A DNA stretch of 64,000 nt. Source: Euglena gracilis. Its lineage: Eukaryota; Euglenida; Euglenophyceae; Euglenales. The notes beneath the pieces are model-generated. The model saw only the letters and a program-made list of their open reading frames with translations. It was not told the origin of the DNA and searched no databases. Location of the stretch: positions 2,108,001-2,172,000 of the forward strand of contig CP154954.1 of assembly GCA_039621445.1 (NCBI GenBank). Reading direction: 5' to 3'. A program made the translations under genes and the position numbers. Of the stretch, positions 41,877 through 53,815 are shown piece after piece. Every line of letters begins with the position of its first letter. The stretch's first letter is position 1.

Positions 41877-44191
41877 TCCATCCCAAGGGGGTGTTCCCCC
41901 CGCGTCCCCCCCGCGTCCCCCCCCCCGCGTCCCCCCCGCGTCCCGGATTTCGGCCGGGCATGTTTTTTGGGCGACCAAATGAAAATTTCATACAAATTCG
42001 GGTGACGCCAAAGAAAACGTGTGGGGGTGGTTGGGCCACAGTTCCCCCCCGCGTCCCCCCCGCGTCCCCCCCCCCGCGTCCCCCCCGCGTCCCGAACCAC
42101 CCCCCAAAAGTCCCATGGTTGCCTGGCCAGGGCTTGCGAGTCTTGGGCTTTCCAATGGAGCACCCGGCTTCAACAACGTTTAAAAAAAGAGGTGCCAGCG
42201 TTGGTGGAGTAAATGAAGGAAGCTTGACATGTCCTGAGCAATCTCGGCGACCCGCAGTGTGAGCACATTTTATTACGGTATTGCCTTGATGCCTACAAAG
42301 TGATGCACTTCCTCTGCACCATGCAAACCCCCTCCTTGGAAACAAGGCACAGGGGGGGAGGGGGGGGGTCCGAGGGGGGGGGTTGGAAGCTGTACAGGGG
42401 GGGGAGGGGGGGTCCCCAGAAAATCACAACTGTACTGCCTACCCCCGAGACAGTTGCGACATTTTTCGTCCAATTGAGGTTGGCAATGATGGGTTTTGCG
42501 AAATTCAGATGCATTTTGCAAAACATTTGTGTCTTGTAAAAAGAGTGGTAGCCAGTATTTTCACTTTAAACACCCCCCCCTTATTCCCCCCCCCTAATTG
42601 GCCAAAGCCCAGGTGGCCAATTAGGGGGGGGGGTTCTCATTTCAAGGGAAAATGCCTTTATTCGGGTGTTTTTCGGGGGTTCGCGATTATGAAGGACAGG
42701 TCCAGATGGCCAATTGGGGGGGTTAGGGGGGTGCTACCCCCGTGACCCCCCCGTGACCCGCCCGTGACCCGAGAATCGAGCTTTCAATTTTCATACAATG
42801 CATCAACCTTCATCAGCCAGCCTTTCTTTTCATTCATCATTTCAGCCTGCTTTTTGATGTAGGTGGCGTTTTTGGTCGCTTTTCATCAATTTTCTGGTTC
42901 AAACCATCGAAAATTTGTCTTGACATGGTCAAAAAAATGGAAAGAAATGCCAAGATTTGAGGTGAAAAGATTTTCGACCCAAACAATGGCGCCTTTTTTG
43001 GCGTATTAATTTGACCCAAAATATGTCCCATTGGCAAAAGGGGAGATTGCACAAGTACAAAAGAATCGCATGGCAAAAGGGGGGAGGGGAAACATGAAAT
43101 TTTTGTGGAAGAAACCCCCCTAAAAAACAGAAAAGAATTGTCCTCAACCTGGGGGGGGGGCTGCCCCCCCCCCAGGTTGCGAAGTCGACAGTTGGGTTGA
43201 GTTGGGGGGTTTCCAAAGGGGTTCTACCCATGATTTCGCTTTCTAGCTCAAATTTTTTGGAGCATTGGAATTCAAAAAAGGCGTTAACGTCTCGGCCCCT
43301 TTGGGGCCAGGGGGACAGAAAAAAAATACATTTTGGTTGTGCCATAAAAAAAGTTTCCTCGGCGCTTCGCACCTGGTAGCATTGCAACGTAATTTACAAT
43401 TGTAAGTTTCACTTGTAACTTACGCGTAACTTACGGCGTAATTCATTTTTTAATTTCCGCCGTGTAATTTATGTTCTACCTTTTTCAGAAATTTCAGACC
43501 GTTTCTCCTTTTTTTGTGTGCAAAGCACCTTTTTTTCCCATTTAAAAATTGGGTTTATGTGTTGTTGTCATCCCATGTGAGAAAAAAACAAGTCAAAGGC
43601 ACTGCAAAAAAGTGCAGTTCAAGTTTTTTTTTTACAGCCAAAGGGGAGACTGTTTTTGGACCCGAAGGCAGCAACCCGCCTGAAAAAGTGTTGGATGAAT
43701 TCCAAAATAAAAATTGGCGATGTACTTAATTGGCACGGTCTCGCCCCTCAAAGGACCTGTGTGACCTCGTGGGTTTCCAACCCACGACCATACCATCATA
43801 AGACATGCGCCGCCATTCTGTTAATGGTCGTCACTCTGTGTGCATTTGTTGTGGACTTTTATCAAAATTTCTTAAAGAATGTCATTTTGGCCATTTTTTT
43901 TTGACAAACAAGTTCTCTTGTAGTGAACCTCACCAGTGAAGTAATCTTCACCAGTGAAGTTAACTTCACCCAATTTACCTTAACCAAATTTAACTCACCC
44001 TCGCCCCCTCAAAATGTCACCCCCCAAACGTGGCCAAGTTTTTTGGCAAATTCTGGTTTATCCCCTCAAAGGGTTTACCCCTAATTTTCCTTCGACACCA
44101 AAGGCGGCAAAGGCCAAAATTTGACCTCCTCTCCAAAGTGTCCCCCCTCCCCTGGAGTGGCCATTTGGGTCCCACGATGCCTGGAGGGTGG
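41877..44191. repeat. Right arm of 8.3-kb inverted repeat
   Basis: Reverse complement of 35865-38185. The match ends sharply at 44191, where unique sequence with palindromes (GCTGGCCTTTGGCCAGC) follows. The frame of the RT gene extends open into this arm but carries no recognisable protein there. Confidence 0.93.
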
Positions 44192-44520
44192 TGTGTACCA
44201 GGCAGCCATGATGCCATGGCATTGTGTGTTACAAAGGGCGAATGCCTGTTAGCTGGCCTTTGGCCAGCTGCACACAGTGCTATGTGATTCTGCACTAACT
44301 GGTGATGAGACGTCCCAGTTAGGGAATTCTCCTGCAGAATAAGAAACACTTGGTTCCTACTTAGCTTAAGGTTTTATTGGGTTGGTTTTGTAAGTAGGTT
44401 TTCCTTTGAGGGGCGAAGACCCCAATCTTTACAATTATTTTTGTTCTGTTTATCAAGACCCGAAGAGGTCAACAAGAACAACAGAAAAGGGACTCGGGTC
44501 CCAAAACAAAATCTCCTCTC
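44192..44520. other. Unique spacer
   Basis: No gene seen. TCCTTTGAGGGGCGAAGAC near 44402 resembles a phrase in the inverted-repeat arms (36301). Confidence 0.3.
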
Positions 44521-44556
44521 CCTTTGCCTTGTGCTCTGCATAAAGGGGTCAAAGGG

Positions 44557-44565
44557 TTTATAAAT
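44557..44565 (+). promoter_or_regulatory. Possible TATA-like element
   Basis: TTTATAAAT lies about 265 bases upstream of the ATG at 44826. Position and sequence are the only support. Confidence 0.15.
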
Positions 44566-44825
44566 TTTATTTTGTTACTCCCGCGCCTTTTCTGGGAGAA
44601 AGGGAAAAGCGAAAGAGAAAGGGCGGGACGTACACTTGGTAGCAGATTAGGTAAACGGTCTTACGACCCCCCCCACAAATTTTCAGCTGAGCGCCAGCTC
44701 GTACGCACAGGCGAGGAGTCCCAGGTGGCACAAGCAGCTACGGCCGCACAAAAAGCCCCTGATCTCCCCACCTTTGCTTACATTTTTGGGTTTTTGTGTC
44801 AATTTTCACAATTTTCCCCCAAAAT

Positions 44826-47800
44826 ATGCAGAGTACAACTCCCAACTGGAATGCACCTATTAACTATGAATTGTTAATAGGTTCACAGACAAAACCGCTT
44901 CGGCGGTGTACAATTTTACAAAAGGGACGGGTGTACAAGCCGCTTCGGCGGATCCCCCTCTTACAACGGGTTTTAGGACCCAATCCCCCCCTACAACGGG
45001 TTTTCGGACCCCAACCCCCCCTACAACGGGTTTTAGGACCCAATCCCCCCCTACAACGGGTTTTCGGACCCCAACCCCCCCTACAACGGGTTTTCCGAAC
45101 CAGCCCCCCCCTGCAACGGATCCACAAGGGGCGGACGCCCAAGTCGCTAACGCGACAGAAAATTTTTATCCACAAGGGGCGGACGCCCAAGTCGCTTTAG
45201 CGACCGAAAATTTTTATTCACAAGGGGCGGATGCCCGAGCCGCTTCTGCGGTGGAAAATTTTTCCTTACAAGGGGCGGATGCCCAAGCCGCTTCGGCGGT
45301 ACCCCCCTCACAACTGGGTTTTCGAACCCAAACCGCTTTAGCGGTGCCCCCCCCTACTACAAACCGCTTCGGCGGTGCCCCCACCCTCCAAGGGTCTTCG
45401 GACCCAAGCCGCTTCGGCGGTGCCCCCCACCTCCAAGGGTCTACGGACCCAACCCGCATTTGCGGACCCAACCTTACAATCGCCGCATTTGCGGTACAAC
45501 ATAACCCTACAGTGGATCTACGGACCCCCTCCGCTTCCGCGGATTCTGACTCACAAGTGGGCAGAATGCCCGAACGGGGTTGGCAATTAGTGCCTCTTGG
45601 CACCCAATTGCCAGCAGAGCCCCCCCCTTACGAGGACGGGTTGGAAACACCTTGTTTTTTCCAACCCCCCTCGGCCCTTCCACCGGTAAGCCCCATTCGG
45701 GACTTGCCCCCCCCCTCCACAATTGGGAGAAATCCCAGAACTACCTTGGTCCGCTGAAATGCGGTTGGTGGTCCCGGACACTGCCAGTGTCATTGTTCCC
45801 ATGGACAATGACCCCGTGGAAGACCGGGATTCGTTCTCCAGTAATACCGTTGAGCGCGTAGTCGCAAATTTACCGGAGAACCACCCACTACAACAGCAAT
45901 TTCGACACATCGAAGCATGTGTCCAAAATTGCGCTAAAACACTGAACCAAGTCCTACAATTTGGTGAAGACAGTCACAAGGCCGTTTTCGGCAAGCTGGA
46001 CTTCCTTTGGCAATACGTCCAAGAATTTGGACAATTTTGCCAAAAGAATTTCAACTCCACTACAATGGACCTTCAGAACCTCCACCAAGGTTTTGACGCA
46101 TTTTTGCGCAACACCTTGGTACAAAATTTCCAACAGGTACAAGAGACCCTCCAAACCGCGGAATCGCGGAATAACGCAAAACTTTCACATTTACAACAAA
46201 ATCTACAACAACTGTTCACACAACTTGAAACCTTGTCTTATACAATGCAAGAAATGCAGTCCCGGTTACAACAACGGGATAAAGCGCCTACGGGTGCGGA
46301 ACTGGGCTCATATGTGTCATATGAGCACTTTTCAACTTTGTCCAATGTTGTACAACAGTCCCAAGAACGCATTTTGCGTTTGGGTGATGAAAACGCGAGT
46401 TTTCATCAAAACGTTGCACAAATACGCGAAAACTATGTACAAAGAGCTTTTGCTCAACAATTCGAAGAGCGATTGCTCGTTTGGAACAAACTTCCTGCAA
46501 ATGCGGTGAAGTTTCCCACAATTTGACCACATTGCACACTAAAGTGGCGGAAATCGCGCATCGGCAAGATATCCTCCATGAAAAGTGGCAAAATGATATA
46601 CAAAAACTTGAAACTGCTTCCAATGCGCTACAAACCGCTACGGCGGAGCTCCAATCCCGCGATGCGGTGACTCTTAGCTTACAAACCGCGAATGCGGAAC
46701 TTCAAGACCGAGAAACGGTCATAACTACCATCCAAACCGCGAATGCGGACCTCCAAATTGCGTTTGCAGACCTGAAAACCGCTTTTGCGGATGTTTCGGG
46801 ACTACAAACTGCAATTGGGGACTTACAACGCCGCTTTGCGGAAACTTCCACAAAAAATCCCAGTATGGGAGCATTACGATCCACTGTAACCGATTTGCAC
46901 AATCAGTTACAAGCGGATGTGAACAAAATCGAATCCGCGTTTGCGGATTTGCACAAACGGTGCAACGGTATTCAAAACTCAATTCCGGATGTCACCGGCA
47001 TTGAAACCGCACTTGCGGATTTGAATACCCAAAACAAAACCTTACAATCCACTACTTCCCATTTACAAAAACGCGTACAAACACTTTCTACAAGGGTCTC
47101 CGGACTCCAACCATCCTCGGATGGACAAACGGTTCGCGAAGTCGAACTACCCCTTGATTTTCGCACATTTTACGACCAAATGCTTGCGAAAAATCAGGAA
47201 AACTTACAAGAATTTTGTGAAACCTTGATGAGGACCGAAAATTCGGTCACCCAACAAGTTCTCACACTAAAACAACAAATTTCGGTGTTGGAGAACCGAC
47301 TTTCTACAATGATGGATGACAAAACCGCTGAAAATGCGGTAGGGGTACCCCAACCCACTTTGGGTACCACAACCCCACAAAGCGAGAATCGGTTCAACAC
47401 CATTACAACCGCAATGGAAACTTTGGCCAAACGGGTCCAATACTTGGACACCGCTTTCCCAAAGCTTTCAGCGGATTTTGACTCCATTGTTGACAAATTA
47501 CCACTTTTAGATGAACTACCCTCACACCGCAAATGTATTAAGCGTTTGCAGGGTGATGTTGAACGAATTTCGGACCTTTTCCAAGTGGTTGGTTCATTGG
47601 AACAAAGTATCCAAGATTTTGCATTGAGTTTGGATGAGATTCATGCAAAATCCCGCAACCCACCACACTTTGCCCATGAAAACGAAGTTTTCAGTGGTCA
47701 AAATGCAACTTCCAGCTCACAAAGCGCTGTTTGCGCATCAACCGAAACACCTTCGGATGCCCGACATCCAACTCGCTACTTTGTGCATCAAATTCGCGGC

Positions 47801-48372
47801 TCGTTGGATGCGAATTTTTCCAAAGGCGCAGTACGCGCATCCCTACAAGCATCCTTGGATGCACATGCCCTACAAGCATCCACGGATGGACATGATCATG
47901 AACATGCTTACAATTGCGATTACAATCGCCCGTTTATACCACAACTTAAGATTCCCCCCCATAAGGGTGAATCTTCGGATGAGGAACCGGTTTTTGCCTC
48001 AAAAACCGTGAATCCTCCGGTTTTACAACAAGAATTTCGTGAATCGGAACTAATTCGCGGAATGAGCCATATCCCTACCCCGGGTATTGGTCATTGGTCG
48101 CGAATACGAAACGCGGAATCTACCGCGGTTCCCCGATTTGCGGGTGAACAACGGGATTCCTACCCCCCTGATATGTTACCACACCCCGAAGCGCGGAATC
48201 GCGACACTTTACAATCAGAATCGCGGAATCGCGACATTCTACAACAGGAATCGCGGAATCGCGACATTCTACAACCAGAATCGCGGAATCGCGACATACC
48301 ACCACCAAATTTGCGGAATCGCGACGTACCATACACCCATGGTACCTGTGGTACCATGAGCAACAACCTGGA
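44826..48372 (+). CDS. Coiled-coil protein gene studded with GC hairpins
   Basis: About 3.5 kb is coding-like, with three frames in turn: 44906-45757, 45723-46526 and 46481-48372. The first is proline-rich with 10-residue repeats (TTGFRTPTPP) and ends RMPERGWQLVPLGTQLP. The second and third are coiled-coil (IEACVQNCAKTLNQVLQFGE; LQTANAELQ, LKTAFADV), then a low-complexity tail with RNRDILQQES repeats. Frame changes fall near a C9 run at 45709 and near 46481-46526; introns (GTAAGC at 45686) or indels could explain them. The ATG at 44826 is in yet another frame, so the start is unknown. The 3' end fuses to LRR-array DNA at a telomeric motif. No family recognised. Confidence 0.55.
44961..45110. 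repeat. 30-base tandem repeat, five units
   Basis: The unit is CTACAACGGGTTTTxGGACC, then CCAAxCCCCCC, period exactly 30. Two variants alternate (TAGGACCCAAT and TCGGACCCCAA), making a 60-base higher-order unit. It encodes 10-residue repeats in two frames. Confidence 0.95.
48188..48332. repeat. 30-base tandem repeat, five units
   Basis: The unit is GAATCGCGGAATCGCGACAT, then TCTACAACAG, period 30. Each carries a TCGCG-x-CGCGA hairpin and encodes ESRNRDILQQ. Confidence 0.95.
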
Positions 48373-48386
48373 CCCTAACCCTAACC
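48373..48386. repeat. Interstitial telomere-like motif CCCTAACCCTAACC
   Basis: Two units of CCCTAA mark the junction between the coiled-coil gene and the LRR array repeat, whose sequence (CCACCATGTCTCGTTTTTT) also occurs at 51893. Confidence 0.75.
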
Positions 48387-49320
48387 ACCATGTCTCGTTT
48401 TTTTTTATTTGCACCGAAAAGGGTATTTCTCCCCACATTTCCAGCAAAGAACCTGCTGAGTTGCACAAAGCACTGTGAACGAAGTGACTCGTTTGTGACA
48501 CAACACCTTCCCATCAAGGCGAGGAGAGCAGGCGAGCAGCACCTCTGAGGTGAATTTTTGGTGGGTTACAAAATAATCATTTTTTTACTGCAACAAATAT
48601 TGGAGGTGGCCTCAAGACCATGCCCGTTTTCCAGGATCAGCGGGATATAGTTTTTTTCAGTTCCCAAAAACTGTACAATAACTGGCAAACACCAAAAACT
48701 GGCAGGTATGCTTTGCATCACGAATCACCGTCAGGCTGAGTTTTATGGAGGCACCGACCCCACCCTAGGTAGTGCGTGGGGAGGTGCACCCAGATCCAAA
48801 CCCCCCCTGGAGGCACATGGCAAGGGTGGGGGGGGAAAATTTCCACCTGCAATTTTTGCATTTTTGTACAATTTTTGATTTTCCTCAAATGTGCAATTTT
48901 TTTTGCAATTTTGTGCATTTAATTTCACATGCCCCAGGATTTTTTTGTTTTGGAAAACGTCAGCTTTTGATGCAATTGAGGATTTTCTAAAACCCCGCTG
49001 GTTTTCTGGAGCCGGAAGTCACCCTGCCCGGGGGGATCCAGCCTGCCAGCAACCCCCAAAATTTTGGAGAAAGGGGTCAAAAACAGCCAAAATATGTATT
49101 TTTAGGTGCTTTTTGGGTTTTACCTCCTGATTTTGATTAGAAATGGCAACGCAGCTCGATTTAGGTTTTTTTTGAGGGACTTCTTGGGTATCTGCCGGCT
49201 GCTCAACCCCACGGGCCCCCCACCTCTTTGGCTGGTGATTCAGCCTGCACTTTTTCAACCCCCACCCAGCCAGCACCTTTTTCCAGCTGGCCCGCAGTTA
49301 TTGTCTGTTTTTGCTTATTT
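48387..49320. repeat. Start of LRR array repeat unit
   Basis: Matches the segments after 51893, 54773 and 59747 (words such as GTATTTCTCCCCACATTTCC and GAAGTGACTCG). A possible small exon (ACATTTCCAG, then KEPAELHKAL and a stop) recurs in each unit. Otherwise intron-like. Confidence 0.6.
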
Positions 49321-49404
49321 CCACCTTAGAGCCTGTGGCTACCGTGACCCACAGTTTGTTCCCGTGTTCTTTGCCCCTTCCCTTCCTCCCCTTGCCCTGC
49401 GCAG

Positions 49405-49679
49405 ACAACGCCATCGGGCCGGAGGGCGCCAAAGCGTTGGCGGAGGCCAGGGCTGCGCTTCTGAACGGGGGAAGGTTGCCACACACCCGGGGGTAGGGGA
49501 AGTGTTGGGGCGGTGGGGGAAGGGTCAGCGTTGGTGATGAGGCTGCCGTGTGAGGGACACCAAACCACACACCCCACCCTCCCCAAGGTGTGGGGGTGTG
49601 TGGGGGTGTGGGGTGAGAAGCGGAGGGCTGGCCCCGGCTCTCCGGACTAACGCCACGCTGCAGGAGGTGAACCTCGGCA
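49405..49679 (+). pseudogene. LRR exon pair, type 1, unit 1
   Basis: After TGCCCTGCGCAG an exon (49405-49492) reads NAIGPEGAKALAEA. A second exon (49621-49679, acceptor GGGTGAGAAG, donor GTATGC) reads GLAPALRTNATLQEVNLG. Together they form one 28-31-residue ribonuclease-inhibitor-type leucine-rich repeat, a protein-binding fold. The intervening 128 bases look like a short intron. An upstream piece (49329, LRACGYRDPQ) may be another repeat. The array is probably a decayed multi-exon LRR gene. Confidence 0.6.
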
Positions 49680-50149
49680 GTATGCCCCCTCCCCTCCCCT
49701 CCCGTCCCGTTCCGTGGGGTGTTTCTCTCCACCGGGATGGGCCGGTGCTTTGAAAAGGAACCGCCGCCACGAACCCCCCGTCGCCCATGGTCTCTGCTGG
49801 CGGCTGCCCACTGAATCGCTCGGCGCAGTTGGGTTGTTCTCGCTGGGTCTCGGCTGTTGGTCCGCAGTCACGGCACCCGTCTCCCCCCACCCCACTCCCT
49901 GGGTGTGGTGCCCCCGCCCGTCTCGTCCGGGCGGTGCGTCGTCGTGTGGCGTGGAGAGGGGGTTTCCCTTGGTGGTTAATGGTGTCTTGAGTGCTTGCGG
50001 TGTGCTGGGGGATCAGGCCCAAGGATGGGCCGAGCTGCCTGACGGGACCAACCAAAAATACCCGACACATGTCTTTCTCGGAAGTTCCGCAGCTGACCAA
50101 AGTTACACCCAAATTTTGCTGCCTCATTTTTGTTTTTTTTTTGAAATTT

Positions 50150-50320
50150 TCAAAACATCTCTAAAATGAAGCAAATGAATAAATTTTTCAACATCAAAAG
50201 CAGCCTGCAAACTGCCCTGTCTAACCATATTTTAGTTTCAGTGTGATGGCCCTCATTAAGTTCATCAGGCATTTTTGCTGGAATTTGCTGGATTTTGCTT
50301 GATTTTTGAAATCGTTGGCA
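50150..50320 (+). repeat. Conserved array spacer with possible small exon
   Basis: The phrase GTCTAACCATATTTTxGTTTCAG, followed by a short frame, recurs at 50217, 53006, 56229, 58671 and 61250 (in one copy CKAVIKFIKHFCWNLM). The acceptor-like CAG is conserved, but the frames differ. It may be a small exon or simply repeat. Confidence 0.3.
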
Positions 50321-51300
50321 TTTCGTAATTTCTCGCCTTTGAATACAGTGATTCCTTGGGCCAGGTAGGGAATTCCGGGAGCCCTCATGGAACGGAATTT
50401 TTTTTCCCGCATATCCCAAGCTCTGGCGTGTAGCTGTAGCCTGTTTGCGACACCAAACAGTGCTGCAAGCCCCCCACTCTACCATTCTCGTCCATTTTTG
50501 GGCCGACAAAAACCGTTTTGTACACTCCAGTTTGGGACATTTTTTTTTTGGGCCCCGTAATTGAGAAATACCAAATATCTCGAAAAATGAAGCAGAATCA
50601 AGCAGAATGGCCGAATATCCAAATTGAAGCCTTTACAATGCCCAATTGAACAGTTTTTTAGTGCCACCAAGCCCGAGATATGGCTGATTTATGCCCCAAA
50701 TCAGCACTGAAGGCTTTTTCGGGCCGGGCCGGGCCGCCGGGCTCGCGCCGGTTACCTTGCTGTTCATAACAAAGAAAACGTGGCAATTCCAGACCCTCCC
50801 TGTCCAACGCATTTTTCAGAAACAAACAAAAAAAGGTCGACGATTTGCGTCTTTGTGAATTTTTTATTGCAATTTTTTTGCAGTTTTGCCTAATTTCACC
50901 CAAAAAATGACGAAAATGAAATTTTCAACCAATTTTTGGTTGGCAAATTCTGTTCAACACTCTGCACTGCCCAAAGAGTCACCTGGACAACGAGAGGGGA
51001 AGAGTGGGCACCCGCAGCTTTTGAATCAAAACTGGTGTTTTTTCTCAGGGTTCAACGTATACCTGCTGCTGCCCACAGAACACATACATGCACACACTCG
51101 GGTGGGGAAATCCATTTTGTTTGCAGCATTTGGACAGTGGAATTGGAGGACATTTTTTTGCATTTCTTGCCGTGAGCGCCCAAGGTGCGGTGTTACTGGG
51201 CTGAGGGCTGAGGGCTGAGGGCACAGCGATCAGCAGAGTGCCCTCCCAGCCATGTGTGGCCCCTTTCCCCTCCCTCCGCCCCCTGCTGTCCGGCACATAG

Positions 51301-51652
51301 GCAACGACATTGGGATCGAGGGGACCGTAGCGTTGGCGGTGGCCAGGCCTGCGCTTCAGCGATGTCATCCCCCCCCCCCGGGGGGTGCCGGGGTGAATGG
51401 GTCACAGGAAGGCCTGGGCGGCCGGTGAGGGGGTGGGGTGGAGGCGGTGACGGCCGGCCAAGGCAGAGGAGAGGGGCCGGGTGGGAGTGGGGGCTACCGA
51501 GGGCCCGGCCCATCAGCTGGAGGGGAGGGCTGGCAGGTAGCAGACCCCCCATGGCTGGCGTGGCACTGTTGGGGCGGGTGTGGGTTGGGAAAGCGAAGGG
51601 GTGGCCCCGGCGCTGCGGACCAACTCCACGTTGCAGAAGGTGGACCTCTACA
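51301..51652 (+). pseudogene. LRR exon pair, type 2, unit 1
   Basis: Acceptor CGGCACATAG, then NDIGIEGTVALAVARPALQR. The second exon at 51594-51652 reads GVAPALRTNSTLQKVDLY before GTGTGG. It is the second flavour of LRR module in the array. Confidence 0.55.
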
Positions 51653-52194
51653 GTGTGGCCCCTCTCTGCGGTTCCTGTCACACACGTTGGTGCATTGGTG
51701 TGACGGGGAGGTGTCGTAGCAAAACCGTTTGTGTTAAAATGGTATCAGCCATATTTTCCACCACCTGCCATTGTGGGGTGGGGTGACAATGTGGCACCGT
51801 CAGATTCCAGCCAGCAGGATTGAGGGGAGGGGTTGATCCATGTCTGAGGACATGGAACAGTGCAATGCCTGTGGTGGTTTGTCGCACCAAACCCACCATG
51901 TCTCGTTTTTTGTTTATTTGCACCGAAAAGGGTATTTCTCCCCACCGAAAGGAGTTTTTGTTACCACATTTCCAGCAAAGCACCTGCTGAGTTGAACAAA
52001 GTCCACAAGACCCCCATCTCTTTGGGGGGTGATTCAGCCTGCACTTTTCTTCCCCCCAGCCAGCACCTTTTTCCAGCTGGCCCGCAGTTTTTGTCTGTTT
52101 TTTCTTATTTCCACCTTAGAGCCTGTGGCTACCGTGACCCACAGTTTGTTCCCGTGTTCTTTGTCACATCCCTTCTTCCCCTTGCCCTGCGCAG

Positions 52195-52468
52195 ACAACG
52201 ACATTGGGCCGGAGGGCGCCAAAGCGTTGGCGGAGGCCAGGGCTGCGCTTCTGAACGGGGGAAGGTTGCCACACACCTGGGGGTAGGGGAAGTGTTGGGG
52301 CGGTGGGGGAAGGGTCAGCGTTGGGGATGAGGCTGCCGCGTCAGGGGCACCAAAGCCGCACACTCCACCCTCCCCAAGGTGTAGGGGTGTGGGGTGTGGG
52401 GGTGAGAAGCGGAGGGCTGGCCCCGGCTCTCCGGACAAACGCCACGCTGCAGGAGGTGCAACTCAGCC
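52195..52468 (+). pseudogene. LRR exon pair, type 1, unit 2
   Basis: Exon 52195-52282 reads NDIGPEGAKALAEA. Exon 52410-52468 reads GLAPALRTNATLQEVQLS before GTATGC. Same splice signals as unit 1. Confidence 0.58.
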
Positions 52469-53815
52469 GTATGCCCCCTCCCCTCCCGTCCCGTTCCCTG
52501 GGGTGTTTCTCTCCACCGCGATGGGCCGGTGCTGTGAAAAGGAACCACCGCCACAAACCCCCCGTCGCCCATGGTCGCTGCTAGCTGCTGCCCGCTGAAT
52601 CGCTCGGTGCGGTTGGGTTGTTCTTGCTGGGTCTCGGCCATTGGTTCACAGTCACGGCACGCGTCACCCCCCACTCCACTCACCTGGGTGTGGTGCCCCC
52701 GCCCGTCTCGTCCGGGCGGTGCTTCATGCGGCGTCGAGTGGGGGGTTTCTCTTGATGGTTAATGGTGCCTTGAGTGCTTGCGGTGTGCTGGGGGATCAGG
52801 CCCAAGGATGGGCCGAGCTGCCTGACGGGACCAACCAAAAATATCCGACACATGTCTTTCTCAGAAGTTCCGCAGCTGACCAAAGTTACACCCAAATTCC
52901 GCTGCTTCATTTTTGTTTTGTTTTTTCTGAAATTTGAGAATATATCTAAAATTAGTAAAATGAGTAAGTTTTCAACATCAAAAGCAGCCTTTAAACTGCC
53001 CTGTCTAACCATATTTTGGTTTCAGTGTAAAGCCGTAATTAAATTCATCCAGCACTTTTGCTGGAATTTGATGTATTTTGCTTCATTTTTGAAATTGTTG
53101 GCATTTCGTTATTTTGCGCCTTTGAATACAGTGATTCCTCCCTCGGGCCAGGTGAGGAATAATGGGAGCCATCATGGAACGCAATTTCTTGCTGTCCCGC
53201 CCATCCCAAGCTCTGGCGTGTTTGCGACACCAAACAGTGCTGCAAGCCCCCCACTCTACCAGTCTCGTCCATCCCGCCTTTGGGCCGACAAAAACTGTTT
53301 TGTGCAGTCTAGTTTGGGACGTTTTTTTCTGGGCCCCAAAATTGCAAAATGCCAAATATCTCGAAAATGAAGCAGAATCAAACAGAATGTCCGAATATCC
53401 ACATTGAAACCTTCAAAATGCCCAACTAAACTGTTTTTTATTGCCGCCAAGCCTGAGATATGGCTGATTTACACTCCCAATCAGCACTGCAGGCTTGTCC
53501 GGGCCGGGCCGGGTACGTTGCTGTCATCACAAATAGCTCAGCACTAAAGAAAACGTGGCAATTTCAGACCCCCCCCTTTCAACGCACCCCTCAGGGCCGA
53601 CCAAAAAAAGGTCGACAATTTGCGCCTTCTGGATTTTTTAAGTAGTTTTGTCGAATTTTCACCCAAACAATGCACAAAATGATATATGTTACCGATATTT
53701 GGTTGGCATATTCTTTTCAACATTTTGCACTGCCCAAAGAGTAACCCAGACCACCCCCTCCCAGCCATGCGTGGCCCCTTTCCCCTCCCTCTGCCCCCTG
53801 CTGTCCGGCACGCAG

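Noticed and set aside
37800-42345. Long Gly/Arg- or Pro-rich frames in both arms of the inverted repeat
   Set aside because: They translate GACGCGGGG arrays and appear on both strands.
44961-45110. Regular 30-base units that might look like a CRISPR array
   Set aside because: Units are contiguous with no unique spacers, lie in an open frame, and the genome is eukaryotic.
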